Origin: an uncultured Arenicella sp.
GTDB taxonomy: Bacteria; Pseudomonadota; Gammaproteobacteria; Arenicellales; Arenicellaceae
Assembly (NCBI GenBank): GCA_937974565.1
Contig: CALJWL010000013.1
Span: 50,673-114,672, forward strand
Reading direction: 5' to 3'
DNA: 64,000 bases
The notes below the pieces were generated by a model. That model searched no databases, had not been told where the DNA came from, and worked only from the letters and a program-made list of their open reading frames with translations. The translations under genes were made by a program, and so were the position numbers. How positions within the stretch are numbered: position 1 is the stretch's first letter; each line of letters opens with the position of its first letter. This document shows, piece by piece, positions 17,372-27,168 of this stretch.

Positions 17372-19492
17372 CTATTTTATAAAGACGTCGGGCCAATTAT
17401 CGTTACCGGTGTGGAATGTGAGCCTTGTTGCCTTCTTGGGGTCGCTTCCGACCTTCCATAAAAATATTTCGTAGTCTTTAGTGTCATGCTCATGGTCTTT
17501 TTTGCCTCTACTAGCACCAAAAACCACGTATTCACCATTCCACGACTCTTTGGGCCAGTATTCATGACTGAACTCTCCATTCAAATCAATCATGACCTCA
17601 GACGCAAGAGTCACAGGGTCAATTTTCATAATGCGCAAAGTCTCTGCGTCGGGGTTAACTTGGTATAAATAATCGCCCTTACTCGACCACGCCAATTCAC
17701 AGCCATTCATCACACCACGGTGCGTATCACCTGAAGTGATCGCTGTACCCCAGTGCCCTGTAGTGGTGCCGATGTGGGCTTGTCTTGCGGTAAAAGTGAC
17801 GTCCAAGGTACGTGGGTTCACGCTCGGGTTTTGCAAAGACGCACCCTTAGGAATTTGGTTGCCTATGCCACCTTCAAATACCACGCTCGACTGTTGAGTC
17901 ACAACGTTAGCTCGCCCTACTTTGGTGCCGTCTTGCAAATAAGTGATCTCAGTATTACTCAGCCATCGAGGTGCCGTGCTGTTCTTAGCGATTAACCTCT
18001 CATGACCCGATCCTAAGTCTTTCAGATAGACATCCCACGCCACCGTATTGCGTTGCGACACCCAAACCTGATGTGCGCGTGAAAAAACCAAGTGCTTGCC
18101 ATCGGGTGAGATTCGAGGGTAAGTTTCTGTGTGGGGGTGTGTTGTTAATTTATCCAACTCAAACGTACTAAAATTAAGCCTGAAAATATCGTGATTACCA
18201 TCACGATTAGAACTAAACACAGCAAACCCTTTAATATTGCTGACGTGCTGTTTTGACAACGCTTGCCATTCTTCAACATTGTCCGCAGTGCCACCGGCAG
18301 CGGGCGCACTTAATGAGCCTAATTTGGTTGCTGACCACACTTGATAGACAAAGAATCCCGAACCCGCCGCAAGCACTATGCCTGCACTTATAAACGAAAC
18401 CAAAGCGATGACCTTTGCACGCCGTGCAGACCCTGTGGCTTCAGCCAACATTTCAGCCCGCTTACCTTTTCGATTTAGCCAAACAAACAAGGCTAATAAT
18501 AGACCACCAATGGTGTATTCCATAAGTTGACTCCAGATATGCACACACAGAAAAGTAACGGTGGCCGCGGCTTGGTCTGCCACACCCAATAATTGAAAAA
18601 CCAGCAAGCCACCGGCTTCGTAAGCACCAAAACTCATAAACGTGGGTATCGGCATGCTCGCCCCCACTTCTCCGCCAATTAATGCGCCAACCACATGCCC
18701 AGTAGGCAACGACGCCAAACTCTCGAAGCTTGGGACAGCCACCGCCTGAAAAAGCAAAAAGAAGCCTAAGTATTTAAGCACTCGAATCACCACTGAGACA
18801 GCCAACACGGTCATTGTTTTCCCAGAGTCGCGAACTTGTTCAAGGCTGCTGGAAAATCGCTCAAGCAGGTCCAGAGCTTGGCGAACCCACAATTTGCTTT
18901 GTTGTTTATTGGTAACGCGTTGTGACACCTTACGCGTAACCCAAGGCGTTATTGAAAACAGCCCCAATACGGCTATGGCTGAAACCACAATGGCCATGAA
19001 CATCGCCCCCACAGCCCAACCTTGGATGCCTTCGCCGATCATTTGTGACCCAACAATGGCCAGCGCCACAATAAACAAAGCAACGAAATCAAACGCCACG
19101 CTAATGGTTAACGAGCTAACACAATGTTCAAGCTTTACGCCATAGCCGCGATTAAGCAACGCAACATAACCCAGTTCACCAATGCGCGCTGGTAACATGT
19201 CAACGACCATATTACGAACACCGGTAACCAACCACATTTGGCCTACGGTTGGCACGTTTTGTTCACCACTCAAGTGAATCAACAATCGATATCGATAAGC
19301 GCGAAAGCCAAGTGCAATTAAATAGAGCAGCAGATAAGCAAACACCAAACTCAGGGACGTATTTTGCAAAGCATTGAATACACTGGGCCGTTCAGCGTCG
19401 GGAACGCCTGAATTAACCATCTGCAAAAGCAAGGCTAAGATTGCGAGCGACAAACCTATAGAAAGGGCGAGCTTTAAGATATTTTTAAACAT
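17372..19492 (-). CDS. Flippase-like (LPG synthase TM domain) protein fused to a TolB-type propeller
   Basis: Two-part membrane protein of 706 residues. Residues 1-345 are the lysylphosphatidylglycerol synthase transmembrane/AglD domain (UPF0104) with about eight helices and the family patterns RAYRYRLL, LPARIGELGYVALL and GASMPIPTFMSFGAYEAG. A further helix at about 360-385 leads to an extracytoplasmic C-terminal half with repeated PD40/TolB-like blades: VFSSNRDGNHDIFRL, RISPDGKHLVFSR, and others to the end. Fusion of a flippase-like domain to a propeller is uncommon. It lies 151 bp downstream of the acyltransferase gene on the same strand, opposite an epimerase, GlpD-like and glycosyltransferase unit. 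It may move or sense a lipid-linked glycan. Confidence 0.85.
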   Translation of the reverse strand: MFKNILKLALSIGLSLAILALLLQMVNSGVPDAERPSVFNALQNTSLSLVFAYLLLYLIALGFRAYRYRLLIHLSGEQNVPTVGQMWLVTGVRNMVVDMLPARIGELGYVALLNRGYGVKLEHCVSSLTISVAFDFVALFIVALAIVGSQMIGEGIQGWAVGAMFMAIVVSAIAVLGLFSITPWVTRKVSQRVTNKQQSKLWVRQALDLLERFSSSLEQVRDSGKTMTVLAVSVVIRVLKYLGFFLLFQAVAVPSFESLASLPTGHVVGALIGGEVGASMPIPTFMSFGAYEAGGLLVFQLLGVADQAAATVTFLCVHIWSQLMEYTIGGLLLALFVWLNRKGKRAEMLAEATGSARRAKVIALVSFISAGIVLAAGSGFFVYQVWSATKLGSLSAPAAGGTADNVEEWQALSKQHVSNIKGFAVFSSNRDGNHDIFRLNFSTFELDKLTTHPHTETYPRISPDGKHLVFSRAHQVWVSQRNTVAWDVYLKDLGSGHERLIAKNSTAPRWLSNTEITYLQDGTKVGRANVVTQQSSVVFEGGIGNQIPKGASLQNPSVNPRTLDVTFTARQAHIGTTTGHWGTAITSGDTHRGVMNGCELAWSSKGDYLYQVNPDAETLRIMKIDPVTLASEVMIDLNGEFSHEYWPKESWNGEYVVFGASRGKKDHEHDTKDYEIFLWKVGSDPKKATRLTFHTGNDNWPDVFIK

Positions 19493-19643
19493 AAATCGTT
19501 AAGAGGTAGACCGCCACAATAAGGTAATTAGTTAACGGATTCCGAATAATTAAGACTATCGTGATCGAGACGATTCTGACACGAATATTGACGACTTTTA
19601 AATGTTAAGGGTGATTGCTTTGCAGAATCTGATACTTAGGCAT

Positions 19644-20402
19644 TTAGTCTCTGCGAGATTTTATTTTCGCCATGGGAACGCCAGCCACCACATCGTAATC
19701 GGCCACGTCTTTATTGACCACCGTGCTTGCACCTACGATTGACCCCGTGCCAACCGTAACGCCGTCGAACACTTGCACGTGGCTGCCAAACCAAACGTTG
19801 TTTGCAACCGTTACCCCTCCTTGCGGGGTCATGCCTTGCTCTTTAAATGGTAACTCCAAATTTTCGGTTCCGTACGGCCCGCTACCAATAAAATAACAAA
19901 ACGCGCCAATAAGAACATCATCACCAATGGTGACGTCGCTGCCTTGCATTGCGTGTACTAAGGTATTGATGCCCACGGTGCAATGTGCGCCAATATGAAT
20001 ATCGCCGTTTTTACACGATAACACAACACCTCGGCTTACAATCGTATCAGCACCAATATGGATACCAACATTGCTATTACCTTTGGCATCGAGTACCGCA
20101 TGGTCATCAATGATGACGTTATCAGCAATGCTGATTTTAAGACCATGACGAACAGTAATACCCTGTCCGAAAACAACGTTGCGCCCCACAGAACCAATAA
20201 TAAATGGGTATAAAAACTTACGCAGAACCAAACCCAAAGCGCCCGGAACCCATGAACAAAAAAGCACAATCAATTCGTATTTAACCAAATACCAAATGCG
20301 GTTTGTGCCAAGCGCAAGGTCTTGATATCGACCGAAGGCCGATTTATTGGAATCGGTCAGCTGCTCATGCAATGTGCCTTCAGATAACCTTTGTTTAGAC
20401 AT
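19644..20402 (-). CDS. Left-handed beta-helix acyltransferase (hexapeptide repeat)
   Basis: O-acyltransferase-like protein of about 252 residues. After an N-terminal helical region with a hydrophobic stretch (WYLVKYELIVLFCSWVPGALG) comes a left-handed beta-helix built of hexapeptides such as GADTIVSRGVVLSC and IGAHCTVGINTLV, ending VVNKDVADYDVVAGVPMAKI as in the xenobiotic/serine acetyltransferase group. I start at ATG 20402 (MSKQRLSEG); the upstream extension to 20588 is basic and family-unlike. It precedes the flippase-propeller gene on the same strand and diverges from the epimerase gene. It probably modifies a sugar or glycolipid. Confidence 0.85.
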   Translation of the reverse strand: MSKQRLSEGTLHEQLTDSNKSAFGRYQDLALGTNRIWYLVKYELIVLFCSWVPGALGLVLRKFLYPFIIGSVGRNVVFGQGITVRHGLKISIADNVIIDDHAVLDAKGNSNVGIHIGADTIVSRGVVLSCKNGDIHIGAHCTVGINTLVHAMQGSDVTIGDDVLIGAFCYFIGSGPYGTENLELPFKEQGMTPQGGVTVANNVWFGSHVQVFDGVTVGTGSIVGASTVVNKDVADYDVVAGVPMAKIKSRRD

Positions 20403-20626
20403 AGAGGGTGCTCGTTGGGTGTGATCAAGTAACCATCGCATTCTAGCGCATCCAGCAAAACCTGTCTCACGCAAGCAATGCGCCGTCACAACATAAACCA
20501 GAGTAACCGTTGATACGGTGTTATTCGAGCCAAGCATACGGTAACATCGCGACAATGATATTCGATGAAACCTGATGGCGGATACCAACCCATGCTAACC
20601 AACATTGATACGGCACGCTAAACAAT

Positions 20627-21619
20627 ATGACCGAAGTAAAAAAACGCGTACTGGTTACCGGAGCCACTGGCTTTACCGGTGGAGCGCTGGCAAAAAAACT
20701 CACGGAACGCGGTAACCACGTCGTTGCCTTGGTGCGTAAAAGCGGCGATGTCACGGCCTTAGAAAAACTGGGGGCTGAGTTAGTTTATGGGGACATCACG
20801 GAACGCACGGCGGTAATGAAGGCCGCGCACGGCTGCGACGCCATCTACCATATCGCCGCCGTTTACCGCACCGCAGGACACCCAGACACTTATTATGAGG
20901 AGGTCAATGTGACTGGCGTGCAACACATCATCGACGCCGCTTTAGAGCATAAGGTGGATCGCACGGTGCATTGTTCCACCATCGGCGTACATGGTGACAT
21001 AGAAGAGTTGCCTTCTGATGAAGAATCGCCTTTTAACCCCGGAGATATATATCAACGCACCAAACTGGACGGCGAAGAGCGTTTCGCCAAAGCCATGGAG
21101 AACGGTTTAAAAGGCACTGTATTCAGACCGGGCGCGATTTACGGCCCAGGCGATCTGCGCTTACTGAAAATGTTTAAACAAATCAAACGGAGCTTTTTTC
21201 CTTTATTTGGCGGCGGCAAAAATTTGTATCACCTGTCGTATATCGACGATCTCACCGACGGAATTATTTTGTGCGCCGAACACCCAGCAGCCATCGGACA
21301 ACGCTTTATCCTATGCTCAGACGAATACAGCACGTTAAAAGAACTCAGCGCCATCATCGCGCAAGAAATGGGCGTGAAGGAGCCCAACTTCTGTCCACCT
21401 ATTGGCCCACTTATGTTGGCGGCAAAGGTGTGTGAAAGCGTATGCAAACCATTGGGCATAGAACCCCTTCTTCACACGCGTCGCGTCGAATTTTTTATGA
21501 AATCACGCGCTTTTGAAAACAAAAAAGCTAAGGAATTAATCGGCTTTCAACCCAAATTTAGTACTCGAGAGGGCGTTAAGAGAACCATTCAGTGGTATGA
21601 AGACAATGACCTCCTCTAA
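20627..21619 (+). CDS. NAD-dependent sugar epimerase/dehydratase (extended SDR)
   Basis: Extended short-chain dehydrogenase of 330 residues. Rossmann motif VTGATGFTGGALAKKL, the catalytic YQRTK (Tyr and Lys of YxxxK) and PGAIYGPGD are all present. It resembles the hopanoid-associated and dihydroflavonol-type epimerases; the substrate is not determinable. It heads a plus-strand unit with the GlpD-like and GT4 genes, the next ORF overlapping its end by 23 bases if its first ATG is used, which suggests translational coupling. Confidence 0.87.
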   Translation: MTEVKKRVLVTGATGFTGGALAKKLTERGNHVVALVRKSGDVTALEKLGAELVYGDITERTAVMKAAHGCDAIYHIAAVYRTAGHPDTYYEEVNVTGVQHIIDAALEHKVDRTVHCSTIGVHGDIEELPSDEESPFNPGDIYQRTKLDGEERFAKAMENGLKGTVFRPGAIYGPGDLRLLKMFKQIKRSFFPLFGGGKNLYHLSYIDDLTDGIILCAEHPAAIGQRFILCSDEYSTLKELSAIIAQEMGVKEPNFCPPIGPLMLAAKVCESVCKPLGIEPLLHTRRVEFFMKSRAFENKKAKELIGFQPKFSTREGVKRTIQWYEDNDLL

Positions 21620-23318
21620 GTATTCAATGCCAAAAACTCGGTGCGTATCCGAACTTGCCGAAACCCATTTTGATGTCACCATTATCGGGGGGGGCATTTC
21701 TGGCGCGTGGTTAGCACTGCATTGCGCGCAACAGGGCTATAAAACCGCTCTTATTGAACGTGGGGATTACGCCTGTTCTACATCGTCAGCGTCATCCAAA
21801 CTCTTGCACGGCGGTATTCGATATTTACAGCAATTTGAATTTAATAAAGTCAGAGAGTCAGCCATGGAGCGCGCTGAATACGTTTACGCCGCACCTCATT
21901 TATCCACACCTGTGCCCTTTTTGGTACCCACATACCGAGACTTCAAACGCTCCAAATTGTTTTTAAATTGCGGCATGTTGGCCTATAGGTTGCTGTGCAT
22001 TGGCGAAAACAAGGTCATCGAATCAAAAGAAGAAGTGTTACCGAAAATCAGTTCAATAAGCGCAAACCAATTAAATCGCGTATGCGATCTTGAACAACAG
22101 GATCACACTGGCGCGGTGGTGTTTTACGAACGCCATATGCTCGACAGTGAGCGCATGGTACTGGCCATTATTCAGTCGGCTCAACAGCTTGGTGCGGCTA
22201 CGTATAACCACGTCAGTGCAACTGGTTTTTCAAGCCATGGTCATGACATTACTGGTGTGAAAGCCCGCGATGAAATTAGCCATCGAGAATTCACTATTAA
22301 AAGCACATTGGTGGTCAATGCCGCTGGGCCTTTTATCGATAATTTAAATTCAAAATTGCAGCACGCCGATAAAGCACCGTCCATAAATGGCTTTGCACTG
22401 GGCTCGCACATCATCACTCGATCTCTGTGTGACCACGCGATCGCCTTAACGACCCAACACCAAAGTAATGCCAAAATTGACCGTGGTGGACGCCATGTTT
22501 TTGTTATTCCTTGGCGAGGGCTCTCTCTGATTGGCACCAGCTACGATGAAGTAGACAGCCCGAATGGCAACCTCTCAATACAGTCCGACCATATTGACCA
22601 ACTGCTTGATGCCATAAACGATGGCATGCCTAACGCAAACCTCACCCGTGATGACATCATCTCAGGGTACTCAGGCTTATACCCGTTAAACACCGACAAT
22701 ATTGACAGCACTGTCTATCAAGGCTCTGGCGAATATCAAATTATTGATCACCAACACACCAACGGTATAAGAGGTTTAATAACCGCACTGGGAGCTAAGT
22801 TCACTACTGGTCGCAAGATATCCGCCCTGACCATGAAACTGATCAATAAAAAACTCGCCGACACGCGCCATTCTGATGATGCCGTTACGAAACTCAAGTT
22901 GTTTGGCAGTCAATATAAGAGCTTTCAAGTCTTGCGGGCAACAAAACTTGATCAATATAACGATCGATATAGCACTGAAGCCATCGATCACTTTCTTATG
23001 CTCTACGGCAGTAACATTGATGCGTTTTTAGCCAGTGTGGCTGACAAGCCCACGTTAAGAAACAAACTGTGCCTAGGCCAGCCTGATATTTTAGGGCAAG
23101 TTGCTTGGGCGATTGACTGTGAACAAGCTCAACGTTTAGATGATGTTTTATATGGTCGCACCTCATTGGGGTTACTTGGAATACGCGCCGAAGAATTAAA
23201 CCCCATTGCTGAGTTAATGGCCGAAAAGCTTGGTTGGAGTTCCGCGCACATGCAAACAGAGCTGACGAACACCATTGCCCGTTTAAATCAAACTCAGTCG
23301 GCAATTCGCGGTAACTAA
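21597..23318 (+). CDS. GlpD-like FAD-dependent glycerol-3-phosphate oxidase/dehydrogenase
   Basis: FAD enzyme of 573 residues related to aerobic glycerol-3-phosphate dehydrogenase. The dinucleotide fold FDVTIIGGGISGAWLALHCA and the GlpD pattern SSKLLHGGIRYLQQFEF are clear, as are VVNAAGPFID and, near the substrate site, GGRHVFVIPWRGLSLIGTSYDE. The length is longer than Escherichia coli GlpD (501) through a C-terminal helical domain, common in this subgroup. Three starts are possible (21597, 21606, 21627) without a clear Shine-Dalgarno; the first overlaps the epimerase gene. Location between epimerase and glycosyltransferase suggests a role in glycerolipid or glycan metabolism rather than glycerol catabolism; no glpK or glpF is near. 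Confidence 0.88.
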   Translation: MKTMTSSKYSMPKTRCVSELAETHFDVTIIGGGISGAWLALHCAQQGYKTALIERGDYACSTSSASSKLLHGGIRYLQQFEFNKVRESAMERAEYVYAAPHLSTPVPFLVPTYRDFKRSKLFLNCGMLAYRLLCIGENKVIESKEEVLPKISSISANQLNRVCDLEQQDHTGAVVFYERHMLDSERMVLAIIQSAQQLGAATYNHVSATGFSSHGHDITGVKARDEISHREFTIKSTLVVNAAGPFIDNLNSKLQHADKAPSINGFALGSHIITRSLCDHAIALTTQHQSNAKIDRGGRHVFVIPWRGLSLIGTSYDEVDSPNGNLSIQSDHIDQLLDAINDGMPNANLTRDDIISGYSGLYPLNTDNIDSTVYQGSGEYQIIDHQHTNGIRGLITALGAKFTTGRKISALTMKLINKKLADTRHSDDAVTKLKLFGSQYKSFQVLRATKLDQYNDRYSTEAIDHFLMLYGSNIDAFLASVADKPTLRNKLCLGQPDILGQVAWAIDCEQAQRLDDVLYGRTSLGLLGIRAEELNPIAELMAEKLGWSSAHMQTELTNTIARLNQTQSAIRGN

Positions 23319-23325
23319 AACAGGT

Positions 23326-24522
23326 ATGAGTTCAGACACAACAGAACAAAAGCCGCTGGTACTGCATATCGCGCCAACCCCCTTTTTTGCAGACCGTGGG
23401 TGTCATATCCGCATCGAAGGCATCGCCAAATCATTGGGCGTACTGGGTTATGATAATCTTATCTGTACTTACCATCATGGGCGAGATGTCGATGGCACTA
23501 ACACGTCTAGAATTAACCCAATCAGTGCCTACACTCAAACCGAAGCAGGCCCCAATAAACACAAGTTGTGGGCCGACTGGAAACTTCTTTGGCTGGTTAT
23601 AAAAGAAGTTAATCAAACCAAACCCGCGGTGATTCATGCGCACCTGCATGAAGGTTTGATGATAGGCTTGGCGGTCAAAACAATGCTTTTTTGGCGCCGA
23701 ATACCAATGGTAGCCGATATGCAAGGCAGCCTGACGGGTGAGTTAGCCGCTCATGGCACCTTTAAAAAACACCCTTACTTACAGTGGCCAGTAAAGCTAC
23801 TTGAGCGCACGTTGATGAGGTTTGTGAAAACGGTGGTGTGTTCATCACCCCACTCTCTGGCCAAACTCAATAGTGAGTTTGGTCTCGGTGAACATAAAGT
23901 GTCTTTAGTGCAAGACGGGGCTAATCCGGCAGCAGCGGTATCGGAAAAAGATCGACAACGCTTGCGCAACGAGATGTCCATACCTAAAAATCAGACGGTT
24001 GTCGTTTACTCCGGCGCGTTGTTAGACGGCAAAGGGCTAACTGAACTAAAAGAGCTCCTATTATTAAGCCAACAAGAAGACAATATCCACTTCTTAATTA
24101 TTGGCTACCCAACGGATAATTTACGCCCTTTTTTAAAACAACACTCCCTGCTATCAAACGTAACGCTTGCTGGCCGTGTGGAGTTTGAGCGTTTACCAAC
24201 CCTATTATCATTGGCTGACATATCCGTAGACCCCAAAGCCGGTGATTCCGGTGAAGGCAGCGGTAAAATGCTCAATTATCTGGCTTGCGGGTTGCCCGTA
24301 CTAGCATTTAACACGTTGAATAACAACGATTTTTTGCCGCCAGACAGCGCATTATCGAACTCAACTCAAGAGATGTTTGAACACATGTTACGTTGGCATA
24401 AACACCCAGACCAACGCCAGCAAGTAGGCCAAGCAAACTTGGCCTACTTTTTAGAGAATCACTCTTGGCAACAAACCGTTCGACAATTGAAACAAGTCTA
24501 TCAAACACTTCAATCACGATAA
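23326..24522 (+). CDS. Glycosyltransferase family 4
   Basis: GT-B glycosyltransferase of 398 residues. The N-terminal fold includes FADRGCHIRIEGIAKSLGVLG and HAHLHEGLMIGLA; the C-terminal nucleotide-sugar domain has the GT4 pattern DISVDPKAGDSGEGSGKMLNYLACGLPVLAF, with the conserved Glu in the EGSGKMLNYLA segment. It starts seven bp after the GlpD-like stop, so it is cotranscribed. Sugar donor and acceptor are unknown. Unusually, the reading frame contains a perfect terminator-like hairpin at 24422-24452, about 70 bases before its stop. Confidence 0.9.
   Translation: MSSDTTEQKPLVLHIAPTPFFADRGCHIRIEGIAKSLGVLGYDNLICTYHHGRDVDGTNTSRINPISAYTQTEAGPNKHKLWADWKLLWLVIKEVNQTKPAVIHAHLHEGLMIGLAVKTMLFWRRIPMVADMQGSLTGELAAHGTFKKHPYLQWPVKLLERTLMRFVKTVVCSSPHSLAKLNSEFGLGEHKVSLVQDGANPAAAVSEKDRQRLRNEMSIPKNQTVVVYSGALLDGKGLTELKELLLLSQQEDNIHFLIIGYPTDNLRPFLKQHSLLSNVTLAGRVEFERLPTLLSLADISVDPKAGDSGEGSGKMLNYLACGLPVLAFNTLNNNDFLPPDSALSNSTQEMFEHMLRWHKHPDQRQQVGQANLAYFLENHSWQQTVRQLKQVYQTLQSR
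24422..24452 (+). terminator. Terminator-like hairpin inside the GT4 coding region
   Basis: AAGTAGGCCAAG (24422-24433) and CTTGGCCTACTT (24438-24449) form a perfect 12-bp stem with a CAAA loop, followed by TTTTT. It lies within codons for QANLAYF. Confidence 0.6.
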
Positions 24523-24655
24523 TAAGCCAACTCGACGTGCCATTTGTCATCCGCAAACTCAAAGATAAGCCGAATCGGTCAACGCCTCTTTGGTTTCTGA
24601 AGGCTCGTTACTCAGCGGGTTTAAAAGCCCGCCTTGTTACACCTTCACGGTCTTT

Positions 24656-27130
24656 CTATCGTGTATTACTTTGATATTGTGCATTGCCTTGATAACGCTC
24701 TGATACTAATGAGTAGTGATCCCACACTTTCTTGTCACTCAATGATCGCAAAAGCTTCACGTATTCAGCGTGGGTCCATGCTAACGGTGTTGCTGAATTG
24801 GTGCCCTCGCCTATTTGATACATACCGTTCGGATTAACACCCACACCATCAAACACCTGCTCAGGCAACATTAACCCTTCATTGGCAAAGTATTCTAAAC
24901 CTTTGACATAGGTATTACGAAGAGTCTCTATATTTTCGCCTCTGGCCAGTTCATAGTGAGCGCGCTCACCGGTAAAAAAGGGCCACACGCGACCACGTTG
25001 ATCAGGGCTCATGCCACCACCCACTCCGCCATTACTGCCGGTTGCGCCATAGCCTGCGCCGGTTTTAAAATCTTCTCCGTAACCGTCTAAACCGTAACGG
25101 CGCCACCCAGGGTAACGCTGATCATCTCCAGCAAAACTGAATTCGTACTTCACTCTTAACGGGTGTGCTAATGTTTGGTCGTCGTATTCTTCTAAAGTAT
25201 CTATAACGTGTTTATCATTTGCAGCGCGTAAACCGTAACGTACCAACTCCAGAAACCCGCCATCGATCACGTCTTTTTCTTGTAACTCTCCTCGCCCATT
25301 CCTATCCAATAACGGGCCGTTATCATTCGGATCGGTATTTTGTGTGACTCGCAGATAGTATTGGCCGTTATGATTATGCTTGCCTGTGGTGGTGAACATA
25401 AAACGTTCAATGTTCGACTCATATTCATCGGCGGCGGCCAGGTAGCGGCTGGATGACGCATCATCCCCCGAAAAACTGGCAATATCCGCGGCAGCAACTA
25501 AACCAGCCACAACCGCAGCGGTGGTCGACGGTGAGTACCCTTCTTGTTCTTCCCAACGTTCTTGCTGAGTCCATGGCAATCTAATTTCGCGTTGATTCCA
25601 ACCCAAGTTCGTCGTGCCACCGTCGGTAAGAAAATCGGCGGCGGGTTTGAGCATTTGAGTGAACCAATATTTGATTTCATCATCACTCAGCACGCTGGCT
25701 TTCCAAAGTTTCCAACCCAGCATGATGGGCATTCCCGTCTGATCGGCTTGCACTGCAAACCATTCTAGCTCGCCATCAACGTGCGTCTTTTGCAAAAACC
25801 ACCCCCCGGCACCGTTATTACCAGGAGTTTGATCATTAACCTGAATTTTCTTAAAGTATTCAAAAGCCGTCTTAGGGGTTTGTGTGTCACCCAACGCTAA
25901 AAGAGCCATGGCGCATTGATAGAAATCTCGAGGCCATACCGCTTTATACCCTGTGGCGCCGCTTGCTGCGGAAACCGTATCACCCCATGGGTTTGACAAA
26001 GAGGCGATCAATGCACCTGCGTGTGTTTTGTCTTCTTGAACTTTCAACACCAAAGCGCTGCTGTATGCGAGTTTCCCACCGTCGGTGGCCATGGCAGACA
26101 TATCAGAGAGCGCGGACAAACTCGCCATGTAATCTTGCCAACCCACCGCATCACCTTGGCCGTTGTAATTAGCAAGTACGGATTGGTAACCCGTTGCCAA
26201 GGTTTTCTTAGCGGCATTATTGGCGTCTTGCTCAGAGTAACCAAAACCAAAAGCCAAGTCGGTTGTAAATGATTTATCGGTGGGCAATTCGGCCAATACA
26301 CCGGTCAACGAAACATTGCCCGTGTTATCTCCCGTTGAGGTGTATTGGTCATCGAGTTTAAAGTCAACACTGTCGGTCGTCGCATCTGATTTACCAACAA
26401 AGCCGACCGATGTTTGCTCAAAAGTGCGTGAGCTTTGCACCGTCATAAATGTGCCGGCATCACCGGCATACAGCGCCCCGCCTTTAGACCACGCCTTATC
26501 GTTTAAACCATCATTATTGATATGTGGGTTAACGGTCAAGACTGGGCGAATGCCGGCTTGGCTGGCGCTGAAGCTATAGCGCACCAGAAGGGTTTGTTGA
26601 TCTGGGTCAGTAAACACGTGCTTTTCGATTCGATATTTACCGTCTTTATCGGTGTTAACGATTTTGTAAGCCGGGGACAATGGCCGCCCCTTATCGTCTG
26701 TATGTAAATACGATATCTCACTGTCCATGTCGTATTGCTCTGAGTCCACAAAGTCAGGCCCGACCATTAACATCTGTGCGTCTTTTATCTGCGCTTGGTG
26801 GATTAAACCAAACATGGTTTCGGTCACAATGCCTTGAGAAAGTGAAAACCAAACCTTGGATACGTCACCTGTAACAGGGTTAGGGCGGTAAGCACCGTCA
26901 ACGTACTGTTCATACGAGCTGCCAATTCCTGTTTTAGCCGAGTAAGCCCATACCGGTGGTGCGCCTGGCGCACCAGGCGCCATTGCCGCTGCAAACACCG
27001 GCGCTACGGGTTTTCCAATGTTGTCATCAATAATGGTGTTTTGCGTATTTGTGGCGATGTCATTTTGACACCCAACAAGCGTCGCAAATAAACAAAAGAC
27101 AACGAGTACAGAAAATACAGTTTTTTTCAT
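24656..27130 (-). CDS. Glucoamylase-like glycoside hydrolase family 15 lipoprotein
   Basis: Exo-acting alpha-glucosidase of about 824 residues that should release glucose from maltodextrin. I start at ATG 27130, which gives MKKTVFSVLVVFCLFATLVG and a lipobox ending in Cys, rather than the upstream GTG-like extension. An N-terminal beta-sandwich precedes an (alpha/alpha)6 barrel. Family marks: YKAVWPRDFYQCAMALLALGD, TNLGWNQREIRLPWTQQERWEEQEGYSPST and the late acid/base region TPLAWTHAEYVKLLRS. It probably sits on the outer membrane or periplasmic side. It is the last gene of the TonB receptor-halogenase-MFS-GH15 series and starts 38 bp after the MFS stop. Confidence 0.88.
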   Translation of the reverse strand: MKKTVFSVLVVFCLFATLVGCQNDIATNTQNTIIDDNIGKPVAPVFAAAMAPGAPGAPPVWAYSAKTGIGSSYEQYVDGAYRPNPVTGDVSKVWFSLSQGIVTETMFGLIHQAQIKDAQMLMVGPDFVDSEQYDMDSEISYLHTDDKGRPLSPAYKIVNTDKDGKYRIEKHVFTDPDQQTLLVRYSFSASQAGIRPVLTVNPHINNDGLNDKAWSKGGALYAGDAGTFMTVQSSRTFEQTSVGFVGKSDATTDSVDFKLDDQYTSTGDNTGNVSLTGVLAELPTDKSFTTDLAFGFGYSEQDANNAAKKTLATGYQSVLANYNGQGDAVGWQDYMASLSALSDMSAMATDGGKLAYSSALVLKVQEDKTHAGALIASLSNPWGDTVSAASGATGYKAVWPRDFYQCAMALLALGDTQTPKTAFEYFKKIQVNDQTPGNNGAGGWFLQKTHVDGELEWFAVQADQTGMPIMLGWKLWKASVLSDDEIKYWFTQMLKPAADFLTDGGTTNLGWNQREIRLPWTQQERWEEQEGYSPSTTAAVVAGLVAAADIASFSGDDASSSRYLAAADEYESNIERFMFTTTGKHNHNGQYYLRVTQNTDPNDNGPLLDRNGRGELQEKDVIDGGFLELVRYGLRAANDKHVIDTLEEYDDQTLAHPLRVKYEFSFAGDDQRYPGWRRYGLDGYGEDFKTGAGYGATGSNGGVGGGMSPDQRGRVWPFFTGERAHYELARGENIETLRNTYVKGLEYFANEGLMLPEQVFDGVGVNPNGMYQIGEGTNSATPLAWTHAEYVKLLRSLSDKKVWDHYSLVSERYQGNAQYQSNTR

Positions 27131-27168
27131 AATAAAAGAGAAATGGAAACCAAAGGTTGTGGAAGAGC

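Noticed and set aside
24615..24632. GCGGG/CCCGC hairpin after GH15 and GT4
   Set aside because: Five-pair stem with no T-run; too weak to call as a terminator.
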